Below, in pieces: positions 1-7,531 of a DNA stretch of 36,605 bases. The first letter of the stretch is position 1; each line of letters begins with the position of its first letter. Both the position numbers and the translations under genes were made by a program. The stretch comes from Steroidobacter sp. (GTDB taxonomy: Bacteria; Pseudomonadota; Gammaproteobacteria; Steroidobacterales; Steroidobacteraceae): positions 1 to 36,605 of the forward strand of contig JAICPY010000035.1 in NCBI GenBank assembly GCA_025929585.1, read 5' to 3'. The notes under the pieces were generated by a model. The model saw nothing but the letters and a program-made list of their open reading frames with translations, was not told the origin of the DNA and searched no databases.

Positions 1-338
1 CTGCACATCGCAAATCAGTGGCTTAGCTCACCTTCTTGAGGTGATGTGTAGCGACGCTGCGGGTTCGCCTGAGCTCTCCGAATGAGCAACTTGGCGAGAG
101 ACTGCGCGCCGACTGCGCAACATCGATGGCGAAATGTGGCGAAAAATCAGAAGCGATGCGCTTCTAGCCCATAAGTAACTGTATATGGTTTGCTTACAAC
201 GACTAATCCTGATGGCTTCATCGTCAAGTTTATATGAATGTTCGGGACCGTCTGGTTGTCTCACGACGGCGAGACGCTGCTCTCCGCGCAGTCCCGCGGC
301 TTTGGGTTCATGGGACATTCGCATCTTTGCTTTTTCCC
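1..338. other. Left-edge intergenic region
   Basis: No convincing gene is visible here. It holds two short hairpins: a 6-bp stem TCACCT/AGGTGA (28-33/39-44) and a perfect 7-bp stem AGAAGCG/CGCTTCT (149-155/159-165). The second, read on the minus strand, is followed by GATTTTT, so it could be a weak leftward terminator. A 98-codon minus-strand frame (28-324) has no recognisable features and looks like chance. In related genomes mraZ and the cell-division cluster often sit beside rnpB and rsmI, so this may be the upstream region of a gene beyond the left edge; that is inference only. Confidence 0.4.
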
Positions 339-367
339 TTGCGTGGATGTCCCGTAGCCCCCACCAT
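339..367 (+). promoter_or_regulatory. Candidate sigma-70 promoter of rnpB
   Basis: TTGCGT (339-344), a 17-bp spacer and CACCAT (362-367) end 8 bp before the predicted 5' end of RNase P RNA at 375. The spacing is ideal and the -35 fair; the -10 matches TATAAT at only three positions, though these include the key second A and last T. Confidence 0.4.
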
Positions 368-374
368 CCGCGCC

Positions 375-744
375 GAAGTCAGCCAGGCAGTCGCTGCGCG
401 CAAGCGTGGAGGAAAGTCCGGGCTCCTAGGGCACGGTGCCAGGTAACACCTGGGGGGCGCGAGCCCACGGAAAGTGCAACAGAAAGTAAACCGCCTAAGC
501 GCGCGTCACTTCGGTGATGTACGCCGGTAAGGGTGAAATGGTGCGGTAAGAGCGCACCGCGCCGGTGGTAACACTCGGTGGCACGGCAAACCCCGCCCGG
601 AGCAAGGCCAAATAGGGGAGCAAGCAGCTTCGAGCTGCGCGTGCGGCCCGCACGTGTTCCCGGGTAGGTCGCTAGAGGTGCGCGGCGACGCGCATCCCAG
701 ATGAATGACTGTCCAAGACAGAACCCGGCTTACCGGCTGACTTC
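375..744 (+). ncRNA. rnpB: RNase P RNA component (bacterial type A)
   Basis: This is the catalytic RNA of ribonuclease P, which matures tRNA 5' ends. The universally conserved blocks are present in order: GGAAAGTCCGGGCTCC near 411, the segment CAGAAAGTAAACCGCC near 480, GGTAAGGGTGAAATGGTGCG near 526, GAGCAAGGCCAAATAGGG near 600 and AGACAGAACCCGGCTTA near 716. The 5' end GAAGTCAGCC (375-384) pairs exactly with GGCTGACTTC (735-744), forming helix P1 and fixing both ends. The length of about 370 nt is normal for type A. A T7 run follows immediately (747-753). The neighbouring rsmI gene on the opposite strand is the usual gammaproteobacterial arrangement. Confidence 0.96.
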
Positions 745-753
745 TCTTTTTTT
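735..753 (+). terminator. rnpB 3' end with T-run
   Basis: The 3' strand of helix P1 (735-744) is followed after CTC by seven T residues (747-753), the usual arrangement for transcript termination at the end of rnpB. Confidence 0.55.
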
Positions 754-833
754 AGTCCGAAGTCTGTGGTCCGCAGTCTGTGGCCAGACGTCGAGCCTCT
801 GGCTCTGGGCTGCGGGCTGCGGGCTATGGACTC
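754..833. repeat. Intergenic inverted word-repeat, AGTCCGCAGTCCG family
   Basis: Left arm 754-785 repeats AGTCCG/AGTCTGTGG-type words; right arm 807-833 carries the imperfect reverse complement, with GGGCTGC twice and then TATGGACTC. The rsmI stop codon (TAG on the minus strand, 824-826) lies inside the right arm. Other members of this family are at 14261-14383 and 22305-22390. Confidence 0.65.
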
Positions 834-1678
834 TGCCTCTTGCCGATGCTCATCGCTCTCTCATACAACTCACTGCGCTTCTCGCCGCTGATTTTCGCCG
901 CGATCTTTGCTGCCTGAGAGGGGGGAAGGTCTTCGAGCAGCGCGCGTAGCAGACGATCGGCATCAATGTTTAGCGTCGATGCCTGGATTGAGTTGCCTGC
1001 GACAACGATGACGATTTCTCCGCGAGACATATCTGTATCTCGAGCGCTCTGCTCCTGCAAGTGAGCAAGCGCACCCGAGTAGCTGGTCTCGTGTTGTTTA
1101 GTCAACTCTCGACAGACGACCGCACGTCGGTCCCCGCCAAAGATGCTGCTCATGTCGCTCAATGAATCCACCAGGCGATGCGGAGATTCATAGAACACCA
1201 TCGTGCGCTCTTGTGTCTGCAACATCTCCAGCTGAGCGCGCCGAGCGCTGCTTTTCGCAGCCAGGAAGCCTTCGAATGTGAATCTGTCGGTCGGCAGCCC
1301 GGCAATGGAAAGGGCAGCGATTGCCGCACAAGCTCCGGGCACCGCAACCACTTGGATGCCGCGATCGCGGGCTGCGGCTACGAGATCGAATCCAGGATCA
1401 CTGATGAGGGGCGTGCCGGCATCGCTTACGAGCGCTATCGATTCGCCTGCGATCAGACGAGCGAGCAACAGCTGCGAACGGCGCTCTTCATTGTGCTCGT
1501 GTAAGGACATCATTGCGGTTTCGATGCCGAAGACTTTCAGTAGCTGCCCGGTGTGGCGCGTGTCCTCGGCCGCAATCAGACTCACGCGGCCGAGCGTTTC
1601 CTGGGCGCGGCGGCTTAGATCGCCGAGATTGCCGATCGGCGTTGCAACCACGTAAAGCGTGCCAGCGGGTTGAGTCAT
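824..1678 (-). CDS. rsmI: 16S rRNA (cytidine(1402)-2'-O)-methyltransferase RsmI
   Basis: RsmI uses S-adenosylmethionine to 2'-O-methylate C1402 of 16S rRNA in the ribosomal P site, in the cytoplasm. The 284-residue product shows the tetrapyrrole-methylase-fold signatures of the family: VATPIGNLGDLS (10-21), AEDTRHTGQLL (38-48), SDAGTPLISDPG (85-96) and FYESPHRL further on. The frame is open 14 codons upstream, but ATG at 1676-1678 is preferred because family proteins begin a few residues before LYVVATPIGNLG; GGAG lies upstream. Its 5' end faces lpoA with about 80 bp between the starts, a divergent pair seen widely in gammaproteobacteria. The stop codon lies in the adjacent word-repeat. Confidence 0.95.
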   Translation of the reverse strand: MTQPAGTLYVVATPIGNLGDLSRRAQETLGRVSLIAAEDTRHTGQLLKVFGIETAMMSLHEHNEERRSQLLLARLIAGESIALVSDAGTPLISDPGFDLVAAARDRGIQVVAVPGACAAIAALSIAGLPTDRFTFEGFLAAKSSARRAQLEMLQTQERTMVFYESPHRLVDSLSDMSSIFGGDRRAVVCRELTKQHETSYSGALAHLQEQSARDTDMSRGEIVIVVAGNSIQASTLNIDADRLLRALLEDLPPSQAAKIAAKISGEKRSELYERAMSIGKRQSP

Positions 1679-1759
1679 GCCCTGAGCTTCTCCGAAGCGG
1701 TAAACTGTGCGGCGAGTCATCTATCGATCGTGGAAGTTTACCGCCCCCGGAGCCCGTGC

Positions 1760-3637
1760 ATGTCGAATCGGCCGATTTCAATGCGATGCTGGCTGGCATT
1801 CCTGCTGGCCTGCACGCTGCTCGCTGGATGCGAAGGCACGACGCCGAGCCGTCCGCAAAGCGCAGGCGCAGAGCGCGAAATGGCACGGGCCGAGCGACTC
1901 TCGCGCGAGGGGGATGCTCGAGGCGCGGCTAAAATCTACGAAGGTATCGCGGCACAATCGCCGACCGAGCTGCGCAATCGATTGATGTTGCGTGCCGCGC
2001 GCGAATACGTTCGCGCGGGTGAAAACGCTCGAGCGAGCGACATCCTGAAACAAATCACCGGCTCGCTGCCTACCGCAGATTTCGTGCTGCGCGCCTTGGT
2101 CGGAGCCGAGCTCTCATTGCAGGCCAATCGGCCTGACGCGGCACTCGCAGAGCTGAACCGTATTCCTCAACCGGTGCAACGAGAATCGCTGGCCGATGTG
2201 CTCGAGCTTCGCGCACGTGCGCTCTTTGCGTTGAATCGACCGGCAGCCGCGATCGTGACTGCATTGGATCGAGAAGCGGCGTTACGCTCGCAAGAAGAGA
2301 TCAAGAAGAATCGACGCATGATCTGGGAAGGTCTGCAACGCAGTGCGGCTGGAAATGCAGACTTCTCCGTGCCGCCCGGGAGTACCTCGGTGCTCGCTGG
2401 CTGGCTAGAGCTCGGCAATGCGGCGCTAGTCGCCGCCCGCAATCCTTTCACTGCCGGCGAAGGCTTAGCGCAGTGGCGCGGCCGTTATCCAAATCATCCT
2501 GCAAACTCTCTATTGGAAGAAGAGGTCCTCCCACAGCTCGGCATCGGACTGAACTACCCCGCGCAGATCGCGCTCGTACTGCCGCTGTCGGGGCGACAGC
2601 AGCTTGCGGGCATAGCGGTGCGCGACGGCTTCCTCGCCGCGATCCTGCAGCAAGATTCCGCGAGTCGCCCCGCACTGAACATCTACGATTCGGCCGAGAT
2701 GGGTGCGATCACGGCCTATCGTCAGGCCATCGCGGATGGGTCCCAGTTCATCGTAGGGCCGCTGACAAAGGATGAAGTGGCAGCGATCGGCAGTTCCGGC
2801 GAGGCTTCAGTGCTGACGCTCGCCTTGAATCAACTGCCCGATGAAACCGTTCCGCCGCCGATGATGTTTCAATTCGCTTTGGACCCGGAAGAAGAAGCCC
2901 AACAAGTCGCGCAACGGGTGGTGACGGATGGACGCATGCGCGGCATCGTGCTGCTGCCGAACAACGAATGGGGGCAACGCTTGTTTCGCGCATTCGACAC
3001 GGAGCTCAAGACTCTTGGCGGCGCAATTGCGGCATTGCGCTTCTACGACCCGAATGCTCGGGATTTTTCGCAACCGATTCGCTCAGTGCTACTGATCGAT
3101 GAGAGCCGCGCGCGCGCGAATGCGTTGAGCGCTGCGTTGGGTACACGCTTTGAATTCGAGCCACGACGCCGAGGCGACGTCCAGTTCGTGTTCGTGGGCG
3201 CGCAACCCGTGCAAGGCCGCTCGATCCGACCAGCGCTTCGTTTCCATCTGGCCGAAGATCTGCCTATGTACGCAACCTCGGATATCTTCGAACCCAGCGT
3301 GGACGCGAATAACGACTTGGAAGGCGTGATTTTCCCTGATATGCCATGGGTGATCTCGCCCGATGCCGTCTCGACCGAGCTGCGCGAAGCCTTGCGTAAA
3401 CATTGGCCGGTCCGCGCACGTGGCCGGGGGCGCTTGTATGCGTTCGGCTTCGATGCCTATCGCCTCATCCCACTGCTGAAAGCAGGCCGCTTCGGCCGCG
3501 AACACGCGATTCCGGGCATGACGGGTCAACTATCGATCGATGACAAGGGACGAGTTCGACGTGAGCTGGATTGGGCCCGCGTCTCGAGTGGCAAGGCGGT
3601 ACCGGTCGATGGCGCGAAGTCGGCAGAACTGAGGTGA
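1760..3637 (+). CDS. lpoA: Penicillin-binding protein activator LpoA (outer-membrane lipoprotein)
   Basis: LpoA is an outer-membrane lipoprotein that reaches through the periplasm to stimulate the peptidoglycan synthase PBP1A. The 625-residue product has a lipoprotein signal peptide ending LLAGC with the acylated Cys at residue 24, an N-terminal helical TPR-like half, and a C-terminal half resembling a periplasmic-binding-protein fold (starting near IALVLPLSGRQQLAG). That layout and its place between rsmI and yraN match LpoA/YraM. ATG 1760 was chosen over an upstream frame opening at 1670 because GGAG (1749-1752) precedes it and the signal peptide then begins correctly; ATG 1781 is also possible. 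The TGA stop lies inside a GTGATGGAG repeat word. Confidence 0.9.
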   Translation: MSNRPISMRCWLAFLLACTLLAGCEGTTPSRPQSAGAEREMARAERLSREGDARGAAKIYEGIAAQSPTELRNRLMLRAAREYVRAGENARASDILKQITGSLPTADFVLRALVGAELSLQANRPDAALAELNRIPQPVQRESLADVLELRARALFALNRPAAAIVTALDREAALRSQEEIKKNRRMIWEGLQRSAAGNADFSVPPGSTSVLAGWLELGNAALVAARNPFTAGEGLAQWRGRYPNHPANSLLEEEVLPQLGIGLNYPAQIALVLPLSGRQQLAGIAVRDGFLAAILQQDSASRPALNIYDSAEMGAITAYRQAIADGSQFIVGPLTKDEVAAIGSSGEASVLTLALNQLPDETVPPPMMFQFALDPEEEAQQVAQRVVTDGRMRGIVLLPNNEWGQRLFRAFDTELKTLGGAIAALRFYDPNARDFSQPIRSVLLIDESRARANALSAALGTRFEFEPRRRGDVQFVFVGAQPVQGRSIRPALRFHLAEDLPMYATSDIFEPSVDANNDLEGVIFPDMPWVISPDAVSTELREALRKHWPVRARGRGRLYAFGFDAYRLIPLLKAGRFGREHAIPGMTGQLSIDDKGRVRRELDWARVSSGKAVPVDGAKSAELR

Positions 3638-3763
3638 TGGAGGTGATGGGGGCAAGATGATGCGAGGACCGCGCAACATCTGTAAAGTCTCTTACCTATC
3701 ACTTACATCACCTATAACACTCACATCACTTCTATCACCTACGTCACTTTCATCACCTCCACC
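3631..3763. repeat. Intergenic inverted word-repeat, GTGATG family
   Basis: Left arm 3631-3651 has two GAGGTGATGG words starting inside the lpoA 3' end. The right arm 3691-3763 is long and degenerate: at least eight ATCAC/GTCAC-type words (CTATCAC, ACATCACC, TCTATCACC, TTCATCACC). It stops just upstream of the yraN ribosome-binding site. There is no TCTGAC core in this copy. Confidence 0.7.
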
Positions 3764-3778
3764 ATTTCAGGATCACTC

Positions 3779-4135
3779 ATGCACCGCACGGACGCGGGCA
3801 ACGAAGCTGAGGACAGCGCGCTTGCCTATCTCAAAACAGCTGGGCTGAAACTGATTCATCGAAATTATCGATGCAAGGCCGGAGAGCTCGATTTGGTCAT
3901 GCTGGAAGGGCAGATATTGGTACTGGTCGAGGTCCGCTATCGCTCATCGGATCAGTATGGCGGTGCCGCCGCATCGATCACCATCAAGAAGCAAAGGCGG
4001 ATTATCAACGCAGCTCGCCATCTTCTGACCACGCGCCCGGAACTGCGGCGCTATCCCGCTCGCTTCGATGTCATTGCGATGTCATCGACTGGTGGCGAGC
4101 ACGTGCAATGGATCAAGGGTGCGTTCTCGATGTAG
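3779..4135 (+). CDS. yraN: UPF0102 family protein YraN (predicted endonuclease fold)
   Basis: A 118-residue member of the UPF0102/YraN family, which has a restriction-endonuclease-like fold but no firmly settled cellular function. The predicted metal-site residues are present: E36 and D38 in GELDLV (35-40) and E51 in LVLVEVRYRS, followed by the basic segment KKQRRIINAA. The length is typical. AGGA (3769-3772) six bases before ATG is a good ribosome-binding site wedged between the C-rich repeat arm and the start. The lpoA-yraN order is conserved in gammaproteobacteria, but the usual downstream diaA (SIS-domain) and dolP (BON-domain) genes are absent here. Confidence 0.9.
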   Translation: MHRTDAGNEAEDSALAYLKTAGLKLIHRNYRCKAGELDLVMLEGQILVLVEVRYRSSDQYGGAAASITIKKQRRIINAARHLLTTRPELRRYPARFDVIAMSSTGGEHVQWIKGAFSM

Positions 4136-4146
4136 CGCGTGAATGT

Positions 4147-4248
4147 CGTGTAGACGTGTAGGCGTGTGAACGTCAGAATCTCGCAGGACAAAGGCGGTAC
4201 ACCGGCTTTTCTGACCTCTACACGTCTACACCTCGATACGTTCGCACG
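4147..4248. repeat. Intergenic inverted word-repeat, GTGTAGACG family
   Basis: Left arm 4147-4178 (CGTGTAGACGTGTAGGCGTG then GTCAGA at 4172-4177). Right arm 4209-4248 begins with TCTGAC (4210-4215) and continues CTCTACACGTCTACACC. The loop is about 30 nt. The arms pair over most of their length, including the GTCAGA/TCTGAC boundary. The next gene's ATG (4258) follows CATCACC directly. Confidence 0.8.
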
Positions 4249-4257
4249 TACATCACC

Positions 4258-4443
4258 ATGCTAGAAACCACTGCCGAAATCAGCTGCCCCTACTGCGGCG
4301 AGATCATCACGCTGTTTCTGGATTTATCTATTGAATCGCAGACCTACATCGAGGATTGCAGCGTCTGCTGTCAACCGATGAATGTTAGCTATACAGTCGA
4401 GGACGGCGAGCTCAGCTCGGTCAGCGCGGAGACGGCTGGTTGA
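4258..4443 (+). CDS. CPXCG motif-containing cysteine-rich small protein
   Basis: A 61-residue protein with CPYCGE (10-15) and a second cysteine cluster, C34, C37 and C38, in the pattern of the CPXCG-type cysteine-rich family, probably a small zinc-ribbon-like domain. The function of the family is not known to me. No Shine-Dalgarno sequence is seen: ATG follows the C-rich repeat arm (CATCACC) directly. Its TGA overlaps the ATG of the next gene by one base (TGATG at 4441-4445), which predicts translational coupling with the metzincin-like protein. Confidence 0.85.
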   Translation: MLETTAEISCPYCGEIITLFLDLSIESQTYIEDCSVCCQPMNVSYTVEDGELSSVSAETAG

Positions 4444-5213
4444 TGTGGCGTAGAATTCGGATCGCCATACTGCTGTTGATCCTGCTGTTCGTGGCGCTGA
4501 ACACCTATTTCGATCGTGTGTACTCGACAGATTGGGATATTCCGTTGCGTGCCGCACTGTATCCGATCAACGGCGATGGAACAGCCGAGTCCGAGCGCTT
4601 CATTCGCGAGCTTCAGACAGATCAATTCGGCGCGATCGAACGTTTCTTCGAGAGTGAGGCTCGTGAATACGGCGTCACAATGCAGCGGCCGATCCGGCTC
4701 ACACGCGCCGAACAGATCCGGGAGTTGCCGCCCATCATCGCGCCAGGCGCTGGAGCGTTGACTGTTGCGTGGTGGAGCTTACGTACGCGCTATTGGGCCT
4801 GGCGTGTAGCGGGAGATCCGGGCGGCATTGCCCCTGATATCAAATTGTTCGTGCTCTATCACGACCCCAAGTTTTCTCCACAGTTGTCGCATTCCATCGG
4901 CCTGCAGAAAGGTTTGTTCGGCATCGTGAACGTATTCGCCGACCGGCGCATGATGGGCGCAAACGACACGGTCATCGCGCACGAGCTACTTCACACGCTG
5001 GGCGCGAGCGACAAATACGACCCGCGCACGAATCTTCCATCGCATCCAGCGGGCTATGCGGAGCCCGATCGTGAGCCGTTGCATCCGCAAGAATATGCAG
5101 AACTGATGGCTGGACGTATTCCGATCGAAGATCAACGCGCTGAAATCCCCGAGTCTCTACAGGAAGTCATTATCGGACCCCGGACGGCCGCGGAAATCGG
5201 TTGGACCGAGTGA
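4443..5213 (+). CDS. Membrane-anchored metzincin-like zinc metalloprotease (uncharacterised)
   Basis: A 256-residue protein with one N-terminal membrane segment (roughly residues 6-22, IRIAILLLILLFVALN) and a domain that should face the periplasm. It contains HELLHTLGASD (180-190), which fits HExxHxxGxxD, the metzincin zinc-binding motif with Asp as third ligand; E181 would be the catalytic base. The downstream segment has a conserved-looking AEPDREPLHPQEYAELMAGR stretch. I recognise the motif but not a named family, so proteolytic activity is inferred. ATG 4443 overlaps the stop of the CPXCG gene; a TTG one codon earlier is less likely. Its own TGA again overlaps the next ATG (5211-5215), so the three genes form a coupled operon. 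Confidence 0.75.
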   Translation: MWRRIRIAILLLILLFVALNTYFDRVYSTDWDIPLRAALYPINGDGTAESERFIRELQTDQFGAIERFFESEAREYGVTMQRPIRLTRAEQIRELPPIIAPGAGALTVAWWSLRTRYWAWRVAGDPGGIAPDIKLFVLYHDPKFSPQLSHSIGLQKGLFGIVNVFADRRMMGANDTVIAHELLHTLGASDKYDPRTNLPSHPAGYAEPDREPLHPQEYAELMAGRIPIEDQRAEIPESLQEVIIGPRTAAEIGWTE

Positions 5214-6073
5214 TGCAGGTTGCACTTGAGCGATCGACGAGTAAGCCATCGATCAGCGAGCTGAGTTGCCAGGCGCTATCCGTCAGCATTGCAGGTCGGG
5301 AGCTCGTGCGCGATCTGAACGTCAACTTCGAGCCGGGATCGGTGATCGCAATCCTGGGGAGAAACGGCGCAGGCAAGACACTCACGCTACATACGCTTGC
5401 GGGCTTGCGCTCTACGCAAGCCGGAGAAGTACGGCTTGGCACAGAGTCACTGGCCGCATGGCCTCGCCGCACACTTGCACGGTCACTGGGCTTGCTCACG
5501 CAGACAACCGAGGATGCATTTCCCTCGACAGTGCTCGATGCGGTTCTGGTCGGCCGGCATCCGCACATTGGATTCTGGGATTGGGAAAGCGATCAAGATC
5601 GCCGAATTGCACTCGAGGCGCTCGCAGCTGTTCAACTGCAAGGATTCGAGCTTCGAGAAGTGAGCACGTTGTCCGGCGGTGAACGCCGTCGCGTCGCGAT
5701 CGCCGCGCTGCTGACGCAATCGCCCGAGGTTTATCTACTCGATGAGCCCATCAATCACCTGGATCCTCATCATCAAATAGATATCTTGAATTTGCTGCGC
5801 ACTAAAGCAGCCGACGGCCACAGCGTGATCATGACTCTTCACGATGCCGCATTGGCCGCACGCTTCGCCGACTTCGCGTTGCTGCTGTTCGGCAACGGCG
5901 CTTGGCATTACGGCCCCAAGCACGAAGTCCTCACCGCAGAAATGATGACGAAGCTGTACGGTCTGCCGGTGCGCGAAGTGAAGTGGGAGGAAGGGATGAC
6001 GTTCGTGATGGGTGAAGATGGGGGAGGTGACGGGGTGACGAGGTCAGAAGAAGAACAGACGCGACCCTTCTGA
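5213..6073 (+). CDS. ABC transporter ATP-binding protein, BtuD/FecE-like
   Basis: A 286-residue nucleotide-binding subunit of an importer of the cobalamin/iron-siderophore type. All ATPase motifs are present: Walker A GRNGAGKT (49-56), signature LSGGE (153-157), Walker B VYLLDEP (173-179) and switch His210. Similarity in length and spacing to BtuD/FecE/HmuV-type ATPases, plus btuB and a B12 adenosyltransferase nearby, suggests cobalamin as substrate, but no permease or binding protein is encoded in the window, so substrate and partner are inferred. ATG 5213 overlaps the upstream stop; TTG 5201 is an alternative. The last 16 or so residues (from GDGVTRSEEE) are encoded by the downstream repeat, and the TGA is the one inside its TCTGAC core, so this tail is probably not part of the fold. 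Confidence 0.88.
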   Translation: MQVALERSTSKPSISELSCQALSVSIAGRELVRDLNVNFEPGSVIAILGRNGAGKTLTLHTLAGLRSTQAGEVRLGTESLAAWPRRTLARSLGLLTQTTEDAFPSTVLDAVLVGRHPHIGFWDWESDQDRRIALEALAAVQLQGFELREVSTLSGGERRRVAIAALLTQSPEVYLLDEPINHLDPHHQIDILNLLRTKAADGHSVIMTLHDAALAARFADFALLLFGNGAWHYGPKHEVLTAEMMTKLYGLPVREVKWEEGMTFVMGEDGGGDGVTRSEEEQTRPF

Positions 6074-6098
6074 CGCCGTCACTTCGTCACCCCGTCAC
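6026..6098. repeat. Intergenic inverted word-repeat, GTGACGG family, between convergent genes
   Basis: Left arm 6026-6050 (GGTGACGGGGTGACGAGGTC then AGAAG). Right arm 6067-6098 (CTTCTGACGCCGTCACTTCG then TCACCCCGTCAC). GTCAGA is at 6043-6048 and TCTGAC at 6069-6074, and GTCAGAAG/CTTCTGAC pair exactly across a 16-nt loop. Both convergent genes stop inside it: the ABC gene at TGA 6071-6073 and the minus-strand gene at 6095-6097. Confidence 0.85.
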
Positions 6099-6919
6099 GA
6101 CGTGCTCAGCGCACTGAGCACGTCACCATGAAGCCTCCCATTCGTCGCCAGCACGCTCGTCGTTTCTAATCCGATCGGTTGGCCGTCGAGGTCGGTGAAC
6201 TTGCCGCCGGCCGCTTCGACAATGACGGCGAGTGCAGCGATGTCGAGGATGTTGACGTCGGATTCGATCACGACGTCGATCTTGCCGGAGGCAAGCAAGT
6301 GATAGTGAAGGAAATCGCCATAGCCTCGGATGCGATTTGCCCGCGCAACAAGCCTTCCATACCGCTGCCAATGGGTGCCGCTTGCAAGTGTCTTCAAGTT
6401 TCCGGCGGAGATGGCGCAGGCTTCGATCGAGCTGATGTCGCTGACCTTGACCGAACAGTCGCCTAACACCGCTTTCAGGGCGAAGTCGGTCTGCCCCGAG
6501 CCAGCCGCAATCGAATGTGGTAGCTGCGCATAAGCAAGCTCACCGTAAACAGGCGCGGAAGAGACGCCGACGATCAAACGCCCACGATGTCGTAATGCAA
6601 TCTGCGTGGAGAAGAACGGATATTCCCGCACAAATGCCTTGGTGCCATCGATCGGATCGACCAGCCACAGATATTCGGCATCCAGCGCACTTTGACCCGT
6701 CTCTTCGCCATAGAAACCATGATGCGGGAAGCGCTCGCCGATGATCTTCCGAATCACCTGTTCAGTTTCGACATCGGCTCGAGTGACGGGCGACTTGTCT
6801 GCCTTGATCGTGACGGCCAGATTTTGCTGGTAGTACCGACGAATGACATCTGCCGCAGCACGCGCCGCATCGATCGCCACGGTAAGAAAGGGTGAGTCGG
6901 GAAAGGGTGAGTCGGACAT
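6095..6919 (-). CDS. Inositol monophosphatase family protein (HisN-like histidinol-phosphatase?)
   Basis: A 274-residue Mg2+-dependent phosphatase of the inositol-monophosphatase superfamily. Metal-binding motifs are visible: GEE (71-73), DPIDGT (88-93) and, near the C-terminus, ESDVNILDIAALAVIVEAAG with the last metal-binding Asp. The FFSTQIALRHRG segment after the active site resembles HisN-type histidinol-phosphate phosphatases more than SuhB or CysQ, but the substrate cannot be fixed from sequence. ATG 6919 was chosen over the frame opening at 6961 because GAGAAG precedes it. The first codons lie in a short direct repeat (GGGTGAGTCGG twice on the plus strand, 6889-6915). The gene is convergent with the ABC ATPase and divergent from btuB. 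Confidence 0.85.
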   Translation of the reverse strand: MSDSPFPDSPFLTVAIDAARAAADVIRRYYQQNLAVTIKADKSPVTRADVETEQVIRKIIGERFPHHGFYGEETGQSALDAEYLWLVDPIDGTKAFVREYPFFSTQIALRHRGRLIVGVSSAPVYGELAYAQLPHSIAAGSGQTDFALKAVLGDCSVKVSDISSIEACAISAGNLKTLASGTHWQRYGRLVARANRIRGYGDFLHYHLLASGKIDVVIESDVNILDIAALAVIVEAAGGKFTDLDGQPIGLETTSVLATNGRLHGDVLSALSTS

Positions 6920-7172
6920 CTTCTCGCTGAATTTCAACTGAGTAGAGCTGAACTGTGTCACCCAAAGAAGATGACGGCAAGAGCAAGAATGGAATGACAG
7001 CCTATCGAGAAGACGGAGTGCGCCAAGCGGGCCGACGGCCTCAGCAGGTCAAAACCAAGGATTCTTCGCGCAGCCATTCTGGCTTTCCGCGGCAAGCGGC
7101 CTAACTGCTTGTGCGTTGACCAGCGTACCTTCGCAGGCCTTGTGGGCCAGGCAGTCGTTCTATCACCAACTC
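6920..7172. other. Divergent intergenic region without word-repeat
   Basis: Between the monophosphatase start and the btuB promoter I see no gene and no inverted word-repeat, which makes it one of the few junctions lacking one. A short GGCCGACGGCC palindrome occurs near 7040. Presumably it carries the minus-strand gene's promoter; I could not pick one with confidence. Confidence 0.4.
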
Positions 7173-7201
7173 TTGACCTCTCTGCTCCCCTTCCCTATCT
7201 T
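7173..7201 (+). promoter_or_regulatory. Sigma-70 promoter of the btuB riboswitch transcript
   Basis: TTGACC (7173-7178), exactly 17 bp of spacer, then TATCTT (7196-7201). Transcription would start close to 7208, just before the first conserved riboswitch element. Position and match quality make this a good call. Confidence 0.7.
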
Positions 7202-7213
7202 CCCGCCACCGCC

Positions 7214-7425
7214 AGGTGATCGTGTCCGATGAGGATGCGATAAACGGGAAGCCGGTACCTCGCTGCAAAGCGACATTCCGGCGCTGCCCCCGCAACGGTA
7301 TTCGAGTCAATCCATATCGAGAGACTAAACCCTCGAACCACTGCGTCGCTGACGTGGGAAGGTGATATGGACGAGCCGCGATCGTTCGCTGCTCACTCGT
7401 AAGCCCGGAGACCGGCCTGACGGAC
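7214..7425 (+). ncRNA. Cobalamin (adenosylcobalamin) riboswitch
   Basis: A B12-sensing leader RNA upstream of btuB. The conserved blocks occur in family order: AGGTGATCG (7214-7222), AACGGGAAGCCGGTA (7243-7257), ATTCCGGCGCTGCCCCCGCA (7275-7294) with the B12-box-type CCGCAACGG, GAGTCAATCC (7304-7313), the GTGGGAAGG element (7354-7362) and the closing AGCCCGGAGACCGGCC (7402-7417). A GCGCC/GGCGC hairpin (7455-7468) between the aptamer and the start codon may belong to the expression platform. No T-run follows it, so control at translation initiation (SD GGGGAG at 7519) is more likely than termination; that part is inference. Expected effect: repression of btuB when coenzyme B12 is plentiful. Confidence 0.88.
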
Positions 7426-7531
7426 ATACCAGCATCGCGGCGGGCGATGGGTGTGCGCCGTTCGGCGCGACCTTCTGCCGCCTGCTGTTTCAACAACGAC
7501 AGCCATGCGGGCGAGCATGGGGAGTGGTGCA

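Noticed and set aside
297-320. Possible MraZ-type TGGG direct repeats upstream of rnpB
   Set aside because: Only two TGGG motifs, spaced 8 bp (TGGGTTCATGGG) and not the usual 10-bp period, and no mraZ gene in view.
28-324. 98-codon minus-strand ORF at the left edge
   Set aside because: No start signal, no family resemblance, and it runs through hairpins; a chance frame.
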